Assembly (NCBI GenBank): GCA_030068145.1 | Contig: JAPJBO010001110.1 | Location: 1 to 64,000 of the forward strand | DNA length: 64,000 bases | Source of the DNA: Diplonema papillatum | Lineage: Eukaryota; Euglenozoa; Diplonemea; Diplonemida; Diplonemidae | Direction: 5' to 3' | Part shown: piece by piece, positions 33,480 through 42,922 of the stretch | Numbering within the stretch: the stretch's first letter is position 1 | How the letters are laid out: each line of letters opens with the position of its first letter | The notes under the pieces: model-generated | What the model saw: the letters and a program-made list of their open reading frames with translations, nothing else | Database searches by the model: none | What the model was told of the DNA's origin: nothing | Program-made: the position numbers and the translations under genes

Positions 33480-33870
33480 CAGCTGCGAGTCGTCTACCCG
33501 GTAAACTGTGGGGGATTGAAATCGCGATGGTCTAACGACGGAAATGCTGATGCCTTGTCGGGGAAACGAGCTTGGACGGGAGGTCACCTTCCACACCGCG
33601 GGGGTAGGGGAGGGCGGGGAACCGTAGCTTTCTGTAGCCGACCCGCCCTAGAGGCCGGGCGATGTTCTCTTATCGACACTCATGGCGCATCAGTGAAACA
33701 GTGATACGCCTGCCGGGGTCTGTCAGAAGGGAGGGTCGCTCGAGCCTGTGCGCAGGGGACTTTCCCCAGTTAAAAATAACCCGATCGAACGCCGTCGCTG
33801 GGCCCTGACGGCGTGCGGGTTAGGGCGTTTAGCACAACCCACTATAAGTGCGCACTAGCATGTCTCACTC
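33480..33870. ncRNA. Candidate structured RNA with three strong hairpins
   Basis: Non-repetitive, non-coding DNA with three well-formed stems. (1) AGGGCGGG (33611) pairs with CCCGCCCT (33642). (2) GGCG, one mismatch, ATCA (33684-33692) pairs with TGAT, CGCC (33702-33710) around a 9-base loop. (3) A two-part stem: AACCCG (33778) with CGGGTT (33816), enclosing ACGCCGTC (33789) with GACGGCGT (33807). On the minus strand the two-part stem is followed by GGGGAAAGTCCCC and later CTACAGAAAG, loosely like the CR-I and CR-V elements of RNase P/MRP RNA. I could not find the P4 pairing that would confirm this. The strand is undecided. Confidence 0.4.
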
Positions 33871-34699
33871 CTTTGTCAATGAGAGTGTTGCTGCTCTGGC
33901 TGCTGTCCAGCCAGAGGGCAGCTGCGCTGCAGCGCGCACCTTGTTCTTGCTTAGAAATTGTGTCGTCTCCCGCACTTCGCTCTCTTCCTCATCGTAATTT
34001 GTGCTGGTTCTCATTTTTTTCTTCGCTTTTCTTCTTGCTTGTCGATGCAGGGGCAGCCTTGTTAGCAGCCCCCCCCACATTTGGTGTCCCAATATCTCGT
34101 TTCTCTTTTTTTTCTCCTCTTTTTTTCTCTCCCTTTTGCAAGAAACAACGGTGAAGTTATAGATTTGACCAAACCCTGTCAACGTTTTTGTGGTCCCGCC
34201 GTTCGGTTTCTGGTGTCGCCCAAGGGAAGAGGAGAATTCTCTGTCGGCTGCTCACGCCTGCATTGGAAGAGAGAAGCTGCACCCGCAAGTTTCACTGGCG
34301 CAGAGCGACTTTCGTGGGTCAGGAGTTTTTATGCCCCAATGGTGGGGAAACGTGGAGTCGGATTCGTCAGATGGCTCCTGTGTCATTGGTATCACAAAGC
34401 CAGGCGTGCGTAGGAGTGCGTGACCCACGCCGCGAAGTCGTTGACGTGAGCCTCGATGGAGCGTGGATGAGTGCAGATCTTGGTTGTAGTAGCGAATATT
34501 CAATGGAGAACATTGATCAAAAGCACCGATCCGCAGAGAGCTAGACTCAATCGAGAATGTGGTACCGCTTGTGTTAGTTTGCGGCGTTCTGCTAGTCTTG
34601 TCGCTCGGGCATCAGGAGTGAGCAAATGTACAGTGCCGGCTACTCCATGTTGGTGCAACAATAAGGGTTCGTTCCTCTCATATACAGCCCCATTGACCC
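33871..34699. other. Intergenic; one dispersed repeat
   Basis: No gene recognised. 34388-34500 (GGTATCACAAAGCC...GGAGCGTGGATGAGTGCAGA) is repeated at 46825-46945. T/C-rich runs lie around 34010-34140. Confidence 0.5.
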
Positions 34700-35250
34700 C
34701 CCATAGCCCCTAGCATGTCCCCAGTACGTAAAGAACCCCTCGTGCGACCCCCCAGAAATGACCCATGGGGCGACAAGGTGGATTAGGCGCACTTGTCGTA
34801 ATGCAACCCGCAAGACTGTACTGAGCAAAGTATGCTCCCCTTGGCCTCTGTCCAGGCGCCGTGTGCAGCGTGCCGCCGGACCCCCCGCCCGGTGCTCGCC
34901 GCGTACCCGAACTGGGGTATGTGCGACGACCGCGTGGCGACGGCGATCGAGAACGGGGTGAACACCGTGATCTGGTTCCAGGTCAACCTGGTCGGCCGGG
35001 ACGGCCGGCCCCACGTAGACCCGGTTGCTGGACCTCGCCTGCGTCGCGTCCGCGGCGCAGCGGAACGGAAGCGCGGTGGACCACTACATCTCGATCGGTG
35101 GCTGGAACGCGCCGCATCCCGACGCCCGGTTCACCGGCGCCGAGTGGTACCGGGCGTGGGTGGTTTGGAACGTCGCGGCGAAGGCGCCTGGGTTCGATGG
35201 GTTTGCACGTGCGAGAATATGCAAGAATACGAGTCGGGTCGGATGTATGC
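34700..35250 (+). pseudogene. Truncated duplicate of the GH18 glycosidase with its upstream region
   Basis: Nearly identical to 35440-35860 of the intact gene: the same signal-peptide-like start, PRPVLAAYPNWGMCDDRVAT and ISIGGWNAPHPDA. The frame breaks near 35025 (lost bases at the GSLDLACVAS position), and homology stops at FDGF just before the catalytic motif. The sequence upstream (GGATTAGGCG, CAACCCGCAAGACTGT) is also repeated before the intact gene (35310-35460), so promoter/leader and 5' coding half were duplicated together. Confidence 0.85.
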
Positions 35251-35469
35251 CTAGGAAGCCCCCTGTGGTACCCAAAGGATCCCCCCGTGTCCAGAAATGG
35301 CCTCATGGCGACAAAGTGGATTAGGCGTGGATTATCACCCCACTTATATTTTGCTGTTCCTCCCCCTTTTTTTTAGGCCTCCAGGCAAACCCCCGTTTTC
35401 ACATTTCTTTGAACTTCACAGTACATTGTTTTAGGGCAACCCGCAAGACTGTTCCCACTAAGCATACCT

Positions 35470-36555
35470 ATGCTCCTCTTGGCCTCTGTCCTCTGCATGG
35501 GCGCCGTATGCAGCGCCTCGCCGGACCCCCGCCCGGTGCTCGCCGCGTACCCGAACTGGGGTATGTGCGACGACCGCGTGGCGACGGCGATCGAGAACGG
35601 GGTGAACACCGTGATCTGGTTCCAGGTCAACCTGGTCAGCCGGGACGGCCGGCCCCACGTGGACCCCGGGTCGCTGGACCTCGCCTGCGTCGCGTCCGTC
35701 GCGGCCGCGGCGCGGCGGAACGGAAGCGCGGTGGCCCACTACATCTCGATCGGTGGCTGGAACGCGCCGCATCCCGACGCCCAGTTCACCGGCGCCGAGT
35801 GGTACCAGGCGTGGGTGGCTTGGAACGCCGCGGCGAAGGCGCCGGGGTTCGACGGGTTTGCTGGGTTCGATTGGGACCTCGAGGGGCACGACGACCCGGA
35901 CCACCCGAACAACTACTTCACGGACGGCGTGCTGGAGATCATGAAGACCATGTCCCTGCTGGCGCGCGGTGACGGGCTCAAAGTGGCCATGGCGCCGGCG
36001 CAGAGCTACTTGGACGCGGCCACGGGTGACTTCTCGCAGTCGGTGAGCCACCCTCCCGTCGAGCCGTGGCACCAAGAATTTCGGTACCACGGCCGGAATG
36101 TGTACGCGTACCTGCTCGCGGCGTGCGGGGTCGATACATTTGACTTCGTGTCGCTGCAGTTGTACGAGGGGTTCAGCGGGGCTGGGTACCACCTGACGGA
36201 AGGGGAATCCGCGGAAGCTTACCTGGTAGACCTCGTGGAGAGGTACACTCGTGGGTGGACCGTCCACTTTGACCAAGTGCCGCACTTAGGCCTTGCGGCC
36301 CAGGCCGTCGCCGTTCCCGCGGATCGGCTGGTCCTCGGGTTCGGCAACGCGTGGGCGACGCCTCCGCCGATTACCGGCGACAAGAAGTTCGTGTTCATCG
36401 GCGCCGACGACATTCGCGCGGCGTGGTCTGCGCTGCGGGCCGGCGGGGTCGCGGTCCGGGGGTTCATGTGGTGGGCGCTGGTGCACGAAGGGGAGAGCGT
36501 GGATGGGCGCCCCGTGGTGTTCTCGGAGCAGCTCAATTTCATCGTGCGGCCGTGA
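35470..36555 (+). CDS. Secreted GH18-family glycoside hydrolase (chitinase-like)
   Basis: 361 residues, single exon. The N-terminus MLLLASVLCMGAVCSAS is a signal peptide, so the enzyme is probably secreted or lysosomal. The GH18 hallmarks are the SIGGW strand (residues 93-97) and the catalytic strand GFDWDLEG. Glu138 is in the place of the proton donor, with Asp134 and Asp136 before it. The first Asp of the usual DxxDxDxE motif is Ala131 here. The end contains WWAL, typical of the barrel's last strand. Family members hydrolyse beta-1,4-linked N-acetylglucosamine (chitin) or related glycans; the substrate here is unknown. The start is the first ATG, right at the signal peptide. A broken copy lies just upstream. 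Confidence 0.8.
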   Translation: MLLLASVLCMGAVCSASPDPRPVLAAYPNWGMCDDRVATAIENGVNTVIWFQVNLVSRDGRPHVDPGSLDLACVASVAAAARRNGSAVAHYISIGGWNAPHPDAQFTGAEWYQAWVAWNAAAKAPGFDGFAGFDWDLEGHDDPDHPNNYFTDGVLEIMKTMSLLARGDGLKVAMAPAQSYLDAATGDFSQSVSHPPVEPWHQEFRYHGRNVYAYLLAACGVDTFDFVSLQLYEGFSGAGYHLTEGESAEAYLVDLVERYTRGWTVHFDQVPHLGLAAQAVAVPADRLVLGFGNAWATPPPITGDKKFVFIGADDIRAAWSALRAGGVAVRGFMWWALVHEGESVDGRPVVFSEQLNFIVRP

Positions 36556-38840
36556 AGTTGACGTGTCGCGCTCGGCGCTTCACGGTTCTACTTCGGCACG
36601 GCCAGGCGTTCCCACGTTCTTGAGGTTTGAGCCGATACTTACGGAGTTTGTGGCCGGCACGTGTAGGCGTAGTTGCTGAGTCGAGGCGAGGCGACCGTTC
36701 GCGACATTCGCCAGAATCCTGTGTGCTCGGCTCCGACGGTGCACGACTTGCTGTCCGCAGTATTAGGTTCGGCTTCTCGCTTGTTATGTTCCCCAATTCA
36801 GGGCTTCGAGACCTTGATACCGTGTTGGAACAGTCATTGCACTCTTCAGTCCCGGAGGAAGCTGCCCGTGCGAGCTTAAAGCCTGGCCACAAAGCCCTGC
36901 GTGACTCAAGCAACCTCCCAGGTGACAGGAATCGGGATGGCCGCGATCTCTCTTACTCTCGCTTGACCATGGACAAAACTCACAGAAACTTAGACCCTGA
37001 GAAAGCTAAATTGAGGGCGGCATTTTATTCGGTAGTTTAGGTCTACTGCAGCCAAAGCACCCCCTTGCTCCCTCTTCCCTTGAAATGCTGCTGGCAATAG
37101 CCATACAGCAGCTGTGTCTCAGCACAAGAGAACGAGGTGCGTACCCAACCCGAACTGCAACCTGGCTCGATTCCTTTGGCAAGAGCCGCCTTAGGAGCTG
37201 GAGTGTAGGGAAATCATGGAGCGGTCATCGTTGGACACACAAGCTTCGGGTGCCTTGTCGGTGCCCATCAAGTCTCTTACAGTTGCTCGCATTTCATTCT
37301 GCTTCATCCGCAAATCGTCCATCCAAAGCAGCCCTTGCAGCGGTAGGCGCCGCCCGACATATCCACGACTGCGCACCACTTCCGTGCCCACCCACAACCG
37401 AGGGCATCGTCGGCAACCCGACCAGCCGTGACAGACGGATGCCTTTTGTCTTGCCACTAGCCAACTGCACGTGTGAGGACTCACAGCAGACCGCAAGCCT
37501 TCAAAACGATGAAGGAGCGCTCGTTCTTCAGGTGTTGATAATGCCTATGGCCGGTAACGTCTATGGCGGCTCCCGGGCTCGCTATACCTGTTTCCTATGA
37601 TTCGTCGAGCATGTTTTTCCCTCTCCCACTCACACCGCTACCCTGTCTGCAGGCACTCATGTTCCGCGCTGATGATGGTCCGCCTTATGTATCCGTGGCT
37701 TCAAGGACCGAAGCACGATTCAGATAGGACCAGTGCGGTGTTGAGCACATAACCATTCCAAACACGTTCTTGCAATCCCCCATACCAGTAGGATACATCG
37801 CGTATTCTGCAGGCTGGGATTACTTCCTCGTATTTCGTTTCCCTTTAGTACTTCAACCACTGGTGCTGCACACGGCAACCCCGTGTTCACTGTGCTCTGC
37901 GCAGATTGCCACCGTAAAAATAACACGAGTTTCAGTGCGTTCTAGCGAGTCGCAGTCACAAGCCGGGCGGACACCCTGAGGTTTTTAGTGCTAACAATCT
38001 TGCGGGTTGCCCTTCAAAGCACTGTGCAGGCTAGTAAGGCGCAGACAGCTTGTTTTGGGGGTTGGCCAGAATTCCTTACCTGAAAATGACACAGGGTTAA
38101 CACAAGTGTGAAACCGATCAACCGGCACGCACAAACATTCCGAAGCGCTTTTTTGATTGATTGCTCAGACACGGGTGCAAGGGCCGTCTCCCTGAGACGG
38201 ATTTTCCTGTGCTCTGCGAGCATGGGTGGTCCTGGCTGTGACGAGCTACGAACGTGCCCGTGGCTCGAAGGGCCGAAACACGGTGCAGATAGGCCTCCCC
38301 CCCCTGACGAAGTGCCATGCATGTTGCGCACATAAGCATGAGCACGCCGATGCCCTTCACCCTGACGAAGAACCCAAAGGGTGGAGTCCAGCCTCACCTG
38401 AAGTTAAGAAGCGGGTATGCATTTGCACGCGTTCTGGGCCTAGCACACCCGCTCTTCGGTTGTAACTCGGGCACTCTTGTAGCTCCAGCTTCCGAGGCTG
38501 GTGTCCACCTTACACTTACAGTTGACGCAAAGTCGCCCGGGGGCATTAAAATCCCGGAGTCTCGCGCACACTTCTATGGTGTATGGACACCCCAAATAGG
38601 TAAAATGTTTTCTGGCAATTTTTCTGCATTTAGCACACTTCCCGTGAATTTCCCAAGTACACCCCTTGTTCACCCAAGTAAGGCCACCGGATCACACCAT
38701 TTCACTTAAACAACGTCTTCTTGTTGCGTTAGTGGGGAGTCATTTGCATGCAAATGAGTACCACACTATAGCTTAAAAAACGCAAAAGGCGGTGTCGGGT
38801 GAGGGGCAGATCGCAGGAGGGGTACTACCCCCCGGCGAAG
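36556..38840. other. Intergenic; dispersed repeats, no gene recognised
   Basis: Holds copies of the ~70-bp repeat found before the giant gene (37696-37773 and 38259-38336), and the ~190-bp module at 37982-38190. It also holds a piece (38410-38500, CACACCCGCTCTTCGG...CTCCAGCTTC) shared with 41185-41250 and 47309-47405. The ATG of the DHHC gene follows. Confidence 0.55.
37982..38190 (+). repeat. ~190-bp dispersed module, inverted copy at 42210-42395
   Basis: From TTTTTAGTGCTAACAATCTT through CCGATCAACCGGCACGCACA it aligns with the reverse complement of 42210-42395. Part of it (GATCAACCGGC.CGCACA) also occurs at 11292-11340. The CAACCCGCAAGA.TGT end recurs before both GH18 copies. Confidence 0.75.
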
Positions 38841-39626
38841 ATGTTCTTCAACGCGTTCTTCTGCAACGCGTTTTTTGCGGCAGGGCAGCACTTCATGTTC
38901 GGTCTCGGGGTCGGGTGCGTCGGCTTCGGCGTGGTGCTGATCCTCGCGCTGAGCTACTACTGGTTCGCGCACTTTATGCCGGCGATATATGACATGCGAA
39001 GCGGCGAGGCCAGGATGCTGTGGCTTTTGAGCTCGTGGTTCACGTTCAACGCGTTTTTCAACTACGTGCACGCGGCTGGCGTCGGACCCGGCCGACCTTG
39101 TGCGGCGAGGCTCCCGCCGATCAACCCGCGCGACCGTGACATGCGCAGCCGGACTGGGGAGCAGTGGGCGCGGTTCTGCCGCACGTGCTGGCAGTGGAAG
39201 CCTCCGCGGGCCCACCACTGCAGCATCTGCGGGGTGTGCGTCCTGAAGATGGACCACCACTGCCCGTGGATCAACGGCTGCGTCGGGTACCGAAACCAGA
39301 AGTTCTTCATGAACATGCTGCTGTACGTGTGGCTCGCGACCGGGCAGATTGCCGTGACCCTTTCTCTTGTGCACTTCGAGCTGCTCAGGCCGCTCCATCC
39401 CGAAGTCATCGCCAAAGCCGGGAAGGAGTTCTGGCTTGAGTACCTATTGTGCTCGGCGCTGTTCTTAATGATGACCTTCTTCCTCGCGTGGAACGGCATG
39501 CTGCTGGTCACAAACCAAACAGCAATCGAGTTCTACGGAAACCGGCTTGCAGCAGCCGATGCACACAAAGCAGAGCGCGAGTGGACGGCCCCCTTCAACC
39601 TCGGCTGGTGGGTCAATCTTCAAGAG
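38841..39626 (+). CDS. DHHC palmitoyltransferase, exon 1 of 3
   Basis: Together with 40042-40125 and 40529-40642 this gives a 327-residue protein S-acyltransferase that attaches palmitate to Cys of target proteins at Golgi or ER membranes. Exon 1 (262 residues) holds four hydrophobic segments (about residues 20-43, 55-75, 155-177 and 195-218). The zinc-binding cysteine-rich domain has the catalytic DHHC at residues 138-141, in CSICGVCVLKMDHHCPWING. After the fourth segment TNQTAIEF is the TTxE-type motif, and PFNLGWWVNLQE starts the PaCCT region. It resembles ZDHHC16-like members. The start is the first ATG of the frame. The exon ends phase 0 at a GTGTGT donor. Confidence 0.88.
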
Positions 39627-40041
39627 GTGTGTTCTTCTGCTACTCTAGGACACCATAAAGTCCAGAAAAGCCACGGTAAAGAGAGAACCCTCAAAACACC
39701 AACACTAAAAGCACAACAACGTCGGGATCCCAACTAGATGCGCCGAAGGTGTCCTAGTAAGCTACGTAGTAGTAGTTGGCGATTTGTGTTTTACGCGTGT
39801 CTGCATACCAACTAACCCAGAACGTGTACCTGAGCTGATCTCCCGTGGGGTATTATTTCCTTCAGACAGAGCTTCTTGGAGCGACTTTCGTTGCTTGACA
39901 CGAGCGGAGGCGATTTCTGAGGTGTACTACGGCGTGCCAACCGGGATCCTCCCTGCTTGCCAAGACAGCACACTTATTACACCGGATGCTACCGGCGACA
40001 CCACAGCCCTGGAACGTCAAGCTACCTCGCACTCTCAACAG
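39627..40041 (+). other. DHHC intron 1, introner-like family B copy
   Basis: 415 bases, GTGTGT...CAACAG. Its first 95 bases (GACACCATAAAGTCCAGAAA...CACTAAAAGC) are homologous to the sequence right after the donor at 58997 in the ubiquitin-like gene. AAGA before the donor can pair with TCTT after it. Confidence 0.75.
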
Positions 40042-40125
40042 GCCTTTGGGTATCATTCATCGTTGTTTATGATGATCTTCCCCAGCCCAGCGCTGCCTCC
40101 TTCAGATGGACATATGTATCCAACG
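40042..40125 (+). CDS. DHHC palmitoyltransferase, exon 2 of 3
   Basis: 28 residues, AFGYHSS then FMMIFPSPALPPSDGHMYPT, phase 0 on both sides. This is the 'xFG...FLPSxxPPxGDGxxYP' block that follows the DHHC membrane core in this family, which supports the splice choice. Flanked by CAACAG and GTATGC. Confidence 0.8.
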
Positions 40126-40528
40126 GTATGCTTCCTTCTCTGAGCTCGTGACGTCGTGATCGGAAGCTGAATGCAGTACAGACTGGACATGGTCGTAGCC
40201 GGCCATTAGCCTTTGGTTGGCTAGTTTCTGACCGGCTGCTGTCGGTTCTTGCTCGCCCAGTTTTTTAGACTGGCCAGCTCCTTGACCGACCCCCGGTACA
40301 GTACCTCAGAATTGATGCCGAGGTTGAGAAGAAACCCTCACATGGCGTCACTTGCCTGTACCTTCCTCATGAAGCAACCCTAGCTTAGTCCCTCCAGTAG
40401 CTGCTGCCCGCTGCAGTGCCCTAGCGAGTCTTCCTTCATGCGCTATTGCTGCTTGTGGAGCCGGAGACCGATCGTTAAGGTTCACAGAAAATTTCATGTT
40501 TGGTAAACAGTATCTCCCTGCACCACAG
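40126..40528 (+). other. DHHC intron 2
   Basis: 403 bases, GTATGC...CACCACAG, with CTTCCTTCTCTGAG within the first 19 bases. No other feature recognised. Confidence 0.7.
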
Positions 40529-40642
40529 GCGTTCGACTGCCCTGCCGACATGCTCAACCCGACGGGGAAGCGCCAGGAAGATGACTACGACAGCGACAGC
40601 GAGCTCCGTCCGGTTGACGACTGCGAAGCACCGCACGTGTGA
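40529..40642 (+). CDS. DHHC palmitoyltransferase, exon 3 of 3
   Basis: 37 residues and TGA, an acidic cytosolic tail (RQEDDYDSDSELRPVDDCE). The phase is right and the acceptor is CACAG. The tail is not conserved in the family, so this exon rests on splice signals and frame rather than homology. Confidence 0.65.
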   Translation, partial: AFDCPADMLNPTGKRQEDDYDSDSELRPVDDCEAPHV

Positions 40643-42022
40643 GTCGAAGGGCAACCATGGCCGATGCTCCGGAGCGACGGTCTCGGTACGGGCGAATCCA
40701 GCCCGCTATTGCGCTCGACGACCTGCTGAGTCTCATGCTTCTGCAGTTCCCATTGACTATCGCGTCTGGTCGCGGTCTTCATCGTCCCAGAGACATCCGC
40801 CGATAAGTGCAATTGATTGCACCCTCGATCAACTGCAGTTGAGCCGAGGGGAACGGCTGTTTTGCCTTTCCGAGCTCGGGATTTTCGAGTTCCTTCGTGA
40901 CCATGTTTGAATCCTCGGTTTCCAAAATCTGTTTGAAAGTCGTGATTGAAGTTGGGGGTCCCCGTCGGTTGCATCGCGGCCGAAGGGCATCCAGACGACG
41001 ATACAGCGGGGAACGTCTGCACACCTTCCCGCGTCCTCCGGTGCCGCTCCTGCATGCCGATCTATGTGGTCCATGTACTCAAATGTTCGCAGTGCTGCCC
41101 CCTGGGTACCCCCACGCTGCGCGAACTACACACGGGGAGGTCCAGCCTCAGAAGCTGGAGTTGAAGAGTGTGTGCCCACGTCACGCCCGAAAAGCGGGTG
41201 TGCTACAACCAAAACGCGTGTAAATACACCCGCTTTTCCAACTCCAGCTTCAACTCCAGTCTCTAAGGGTGGGCTCCACCGTGTATCGACTGTCTTGCCG
41301 ATGCGCCTGATAGATGGCCACGCAACGTCGCGCACTTCATTGCACCCCGACGTAGAATCCAGATTCTAGGGGGGCCACTCAGGACTGGCGACGCGGGATG
41401 CATCGAAAGCTGACTGGTGTCCGAGTGACCGCTCATCAGATCCGAACGAAGTGGCGTCAGTTCATCTTGACAGCAGGACGATGATCCAGGAATGCTGTAA
41501 TGAGTGTGTGCCAGCTCACCTGCCGAATGCACGGTCCCGAAAATGGATGCTCAAGCGATTCAACCTTAGTTGGCCGCATACTGCGCCCCTACTGGTAGGG
41601 CGTGGGGCGGCAAATGCCCCGAGCGATAGCAGAGAGCGCAGCCTCTCCCGCCGGCTTTCTGACGCGTCTGCCTCTGCTGGGCTCCGTCCTTGGGCTCGTG
41701 GGGATCTACTGCAGCTATAAACCCCGTGCGTGGCACAGAAGGAGGAAGCCGGACCGAATGCAACCCAACGGCTTGGATCGTTCTAGCTTTGCCAGACCGT
41801 ACTGCCCATGTGGGATCCGTATCGTCCAACTAGCCTCCTGTTCACCTTCCGTAATAGCGGGTCACGATACGCCGTATCTGTGCACTGCCGTCTGTACATT
41901 GCGCAGACGAGGCCGGGCTGCGTTCGTCCCAAATACGACGACAACATTCCGCTTGTCTTTACGTTCTTCTGTAGTGGGGCGACCGGATACTCCTCGGAGA
42001 GATGGTCCCTGCACTCTAACTC

Positions 42023-42059
<37 letters not shown>

Positions 42060-42697
42060 TCTTCTGCCACCTCCGTAGGGAGTGTAACAGCTCGGCGAGT
42101 CTGCGTTTCCGATTTGATACGAGAACCGCTACAGCAGCAACTAGAAGGCTGTTTCAGTGTCAGACCATTTTCAATAAGAATTGCGGAAGTTTTTTGATGC
42201 CGCATCCCCGCCGTCGCAGGCGCACGTCCGACACCGAGAAAAGGACAGGCGCTTCGTTTTGTTTGTGCGTGCCGGTTGATCGTTTTCCCACTTGTATTCA
42301 CCATGTGTATATTCAGGTAAGTAATTCTGATCAACCACCAAACCACTGCACAAAACATTGAAGGGCAGCCCGCAAGATTGTTAGTACTAAAAACTACGGT
42401 CAACCGGAGACTTTAAAATACCGACCTTCTAATCCACAAATAACGCTAAAAAAGCTGATCCATCTGCGTGCTGTCGGGGAACGTCGATACGACAATGGTT
42501 GTCATGAGGCAACTCGATCTGCACCCAGCTGTTCCTGCACCCAGCTGTTCGGCGGGTGCTGCCCTTCCATCACGTCAGCAAGTGTAAAGGCAGAAAAGAA
42601 AGGATCCCCCAGCCGACGAAGAGCACTTCAATCTTGCGTACCCGGTTCTTTATCTTAAATCACGAAACAGTCTAAAAGGAAGAGATCAAATACAACC
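40643..42697. other. Intergenic; repeats, no gene recognised
   Basis: Contains a (TC)n microsatellite at 42024-42056, the inverted ~190-bp module at 42210-42395, a hairpin-bearing repeat near 41185-41250, and at about 42411 a weak copy of the acceptor-side motif (GGAGACTTTAAAAT...CTAAAAAAG). AACAG at 42670, 27 bases before the SmG start codon, could serve as a leader splice acceptor if trans-splicing occurs here. Confidence 0.5.
42210..42395 (-). repeat. ~190-bp dispersed module, inverted copy of 37982-38190
   Basis: Reads on the minus strand in the same order as 37982-38190, including CTTACCTGAA and GATCAACCGGCACGCACAAA. Confidence 0.75.
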
Positions 42698-42922
42698 ATG
42701 TCGAACCGTGCGGTGCTTCCCGACCTGAAGAAGTACGTCGACAAGAAGCTGTGCATCCACTTGTCCGACAACAAGTCCGTGCAGGGCACGCTGCGAGGAT
42801 ACGACACGTACTGCAACATCGTGCTCGACAACACTACTGAGGAGACGAACGAGAACATCGATTTGGGGATGGTTGTCATCCGGGGGAACTCGGTGCTCAA
42901 CATCCAGCTGCTCAGCGAGTGA
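42698..42922 (+). CDS. SNRPG: Small nuclear ribonucleoprotein G (SmG)
   Basis: 74 residues, single exon, full length for the family. SmG is one of the seven Sm proteins that form the ring on the U-rich Sm site of the U1, U2, U4 and U5 snRNAs, the core of the spliceosome. The Sm1 motif is KKLCIHLSDNKSVQGTLRGY with the following NIVLDN. The Sm2 motif is GMVVIRGNSVLNIQL; 'GMVVIRGNS' is the SmG signature, and the N-terminal LPDLKKYVDKKL also fits SmG. The start is the first ATG (ACAACCATGTC). LSm7, the nearest paralogue, is less likely because of the 'VIRGNS' wording and the short ends. Confidence 0.9.
   Translation: MSNRAVLPDLKKYVDKKLCIHLSDNKSVQGTLRGYDTYCNIVLDNTTEETNENIDLGMVVIRGNSVLNIQLLSE

Noticed and set aside
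33540..33570. Possible hammerhead ribozyme core (CTGATG...GGGGAAAC)
   Set aside because: The invariant A after CTGATG is C here and no flanking stems I and III could be paired.
41783..42403. 206-codon minus-strand frame with a Glu-Arg run
   Set aside because: The run is the (TC)n microsatellite; flanks include dispersed repeat sequence and no known domain.
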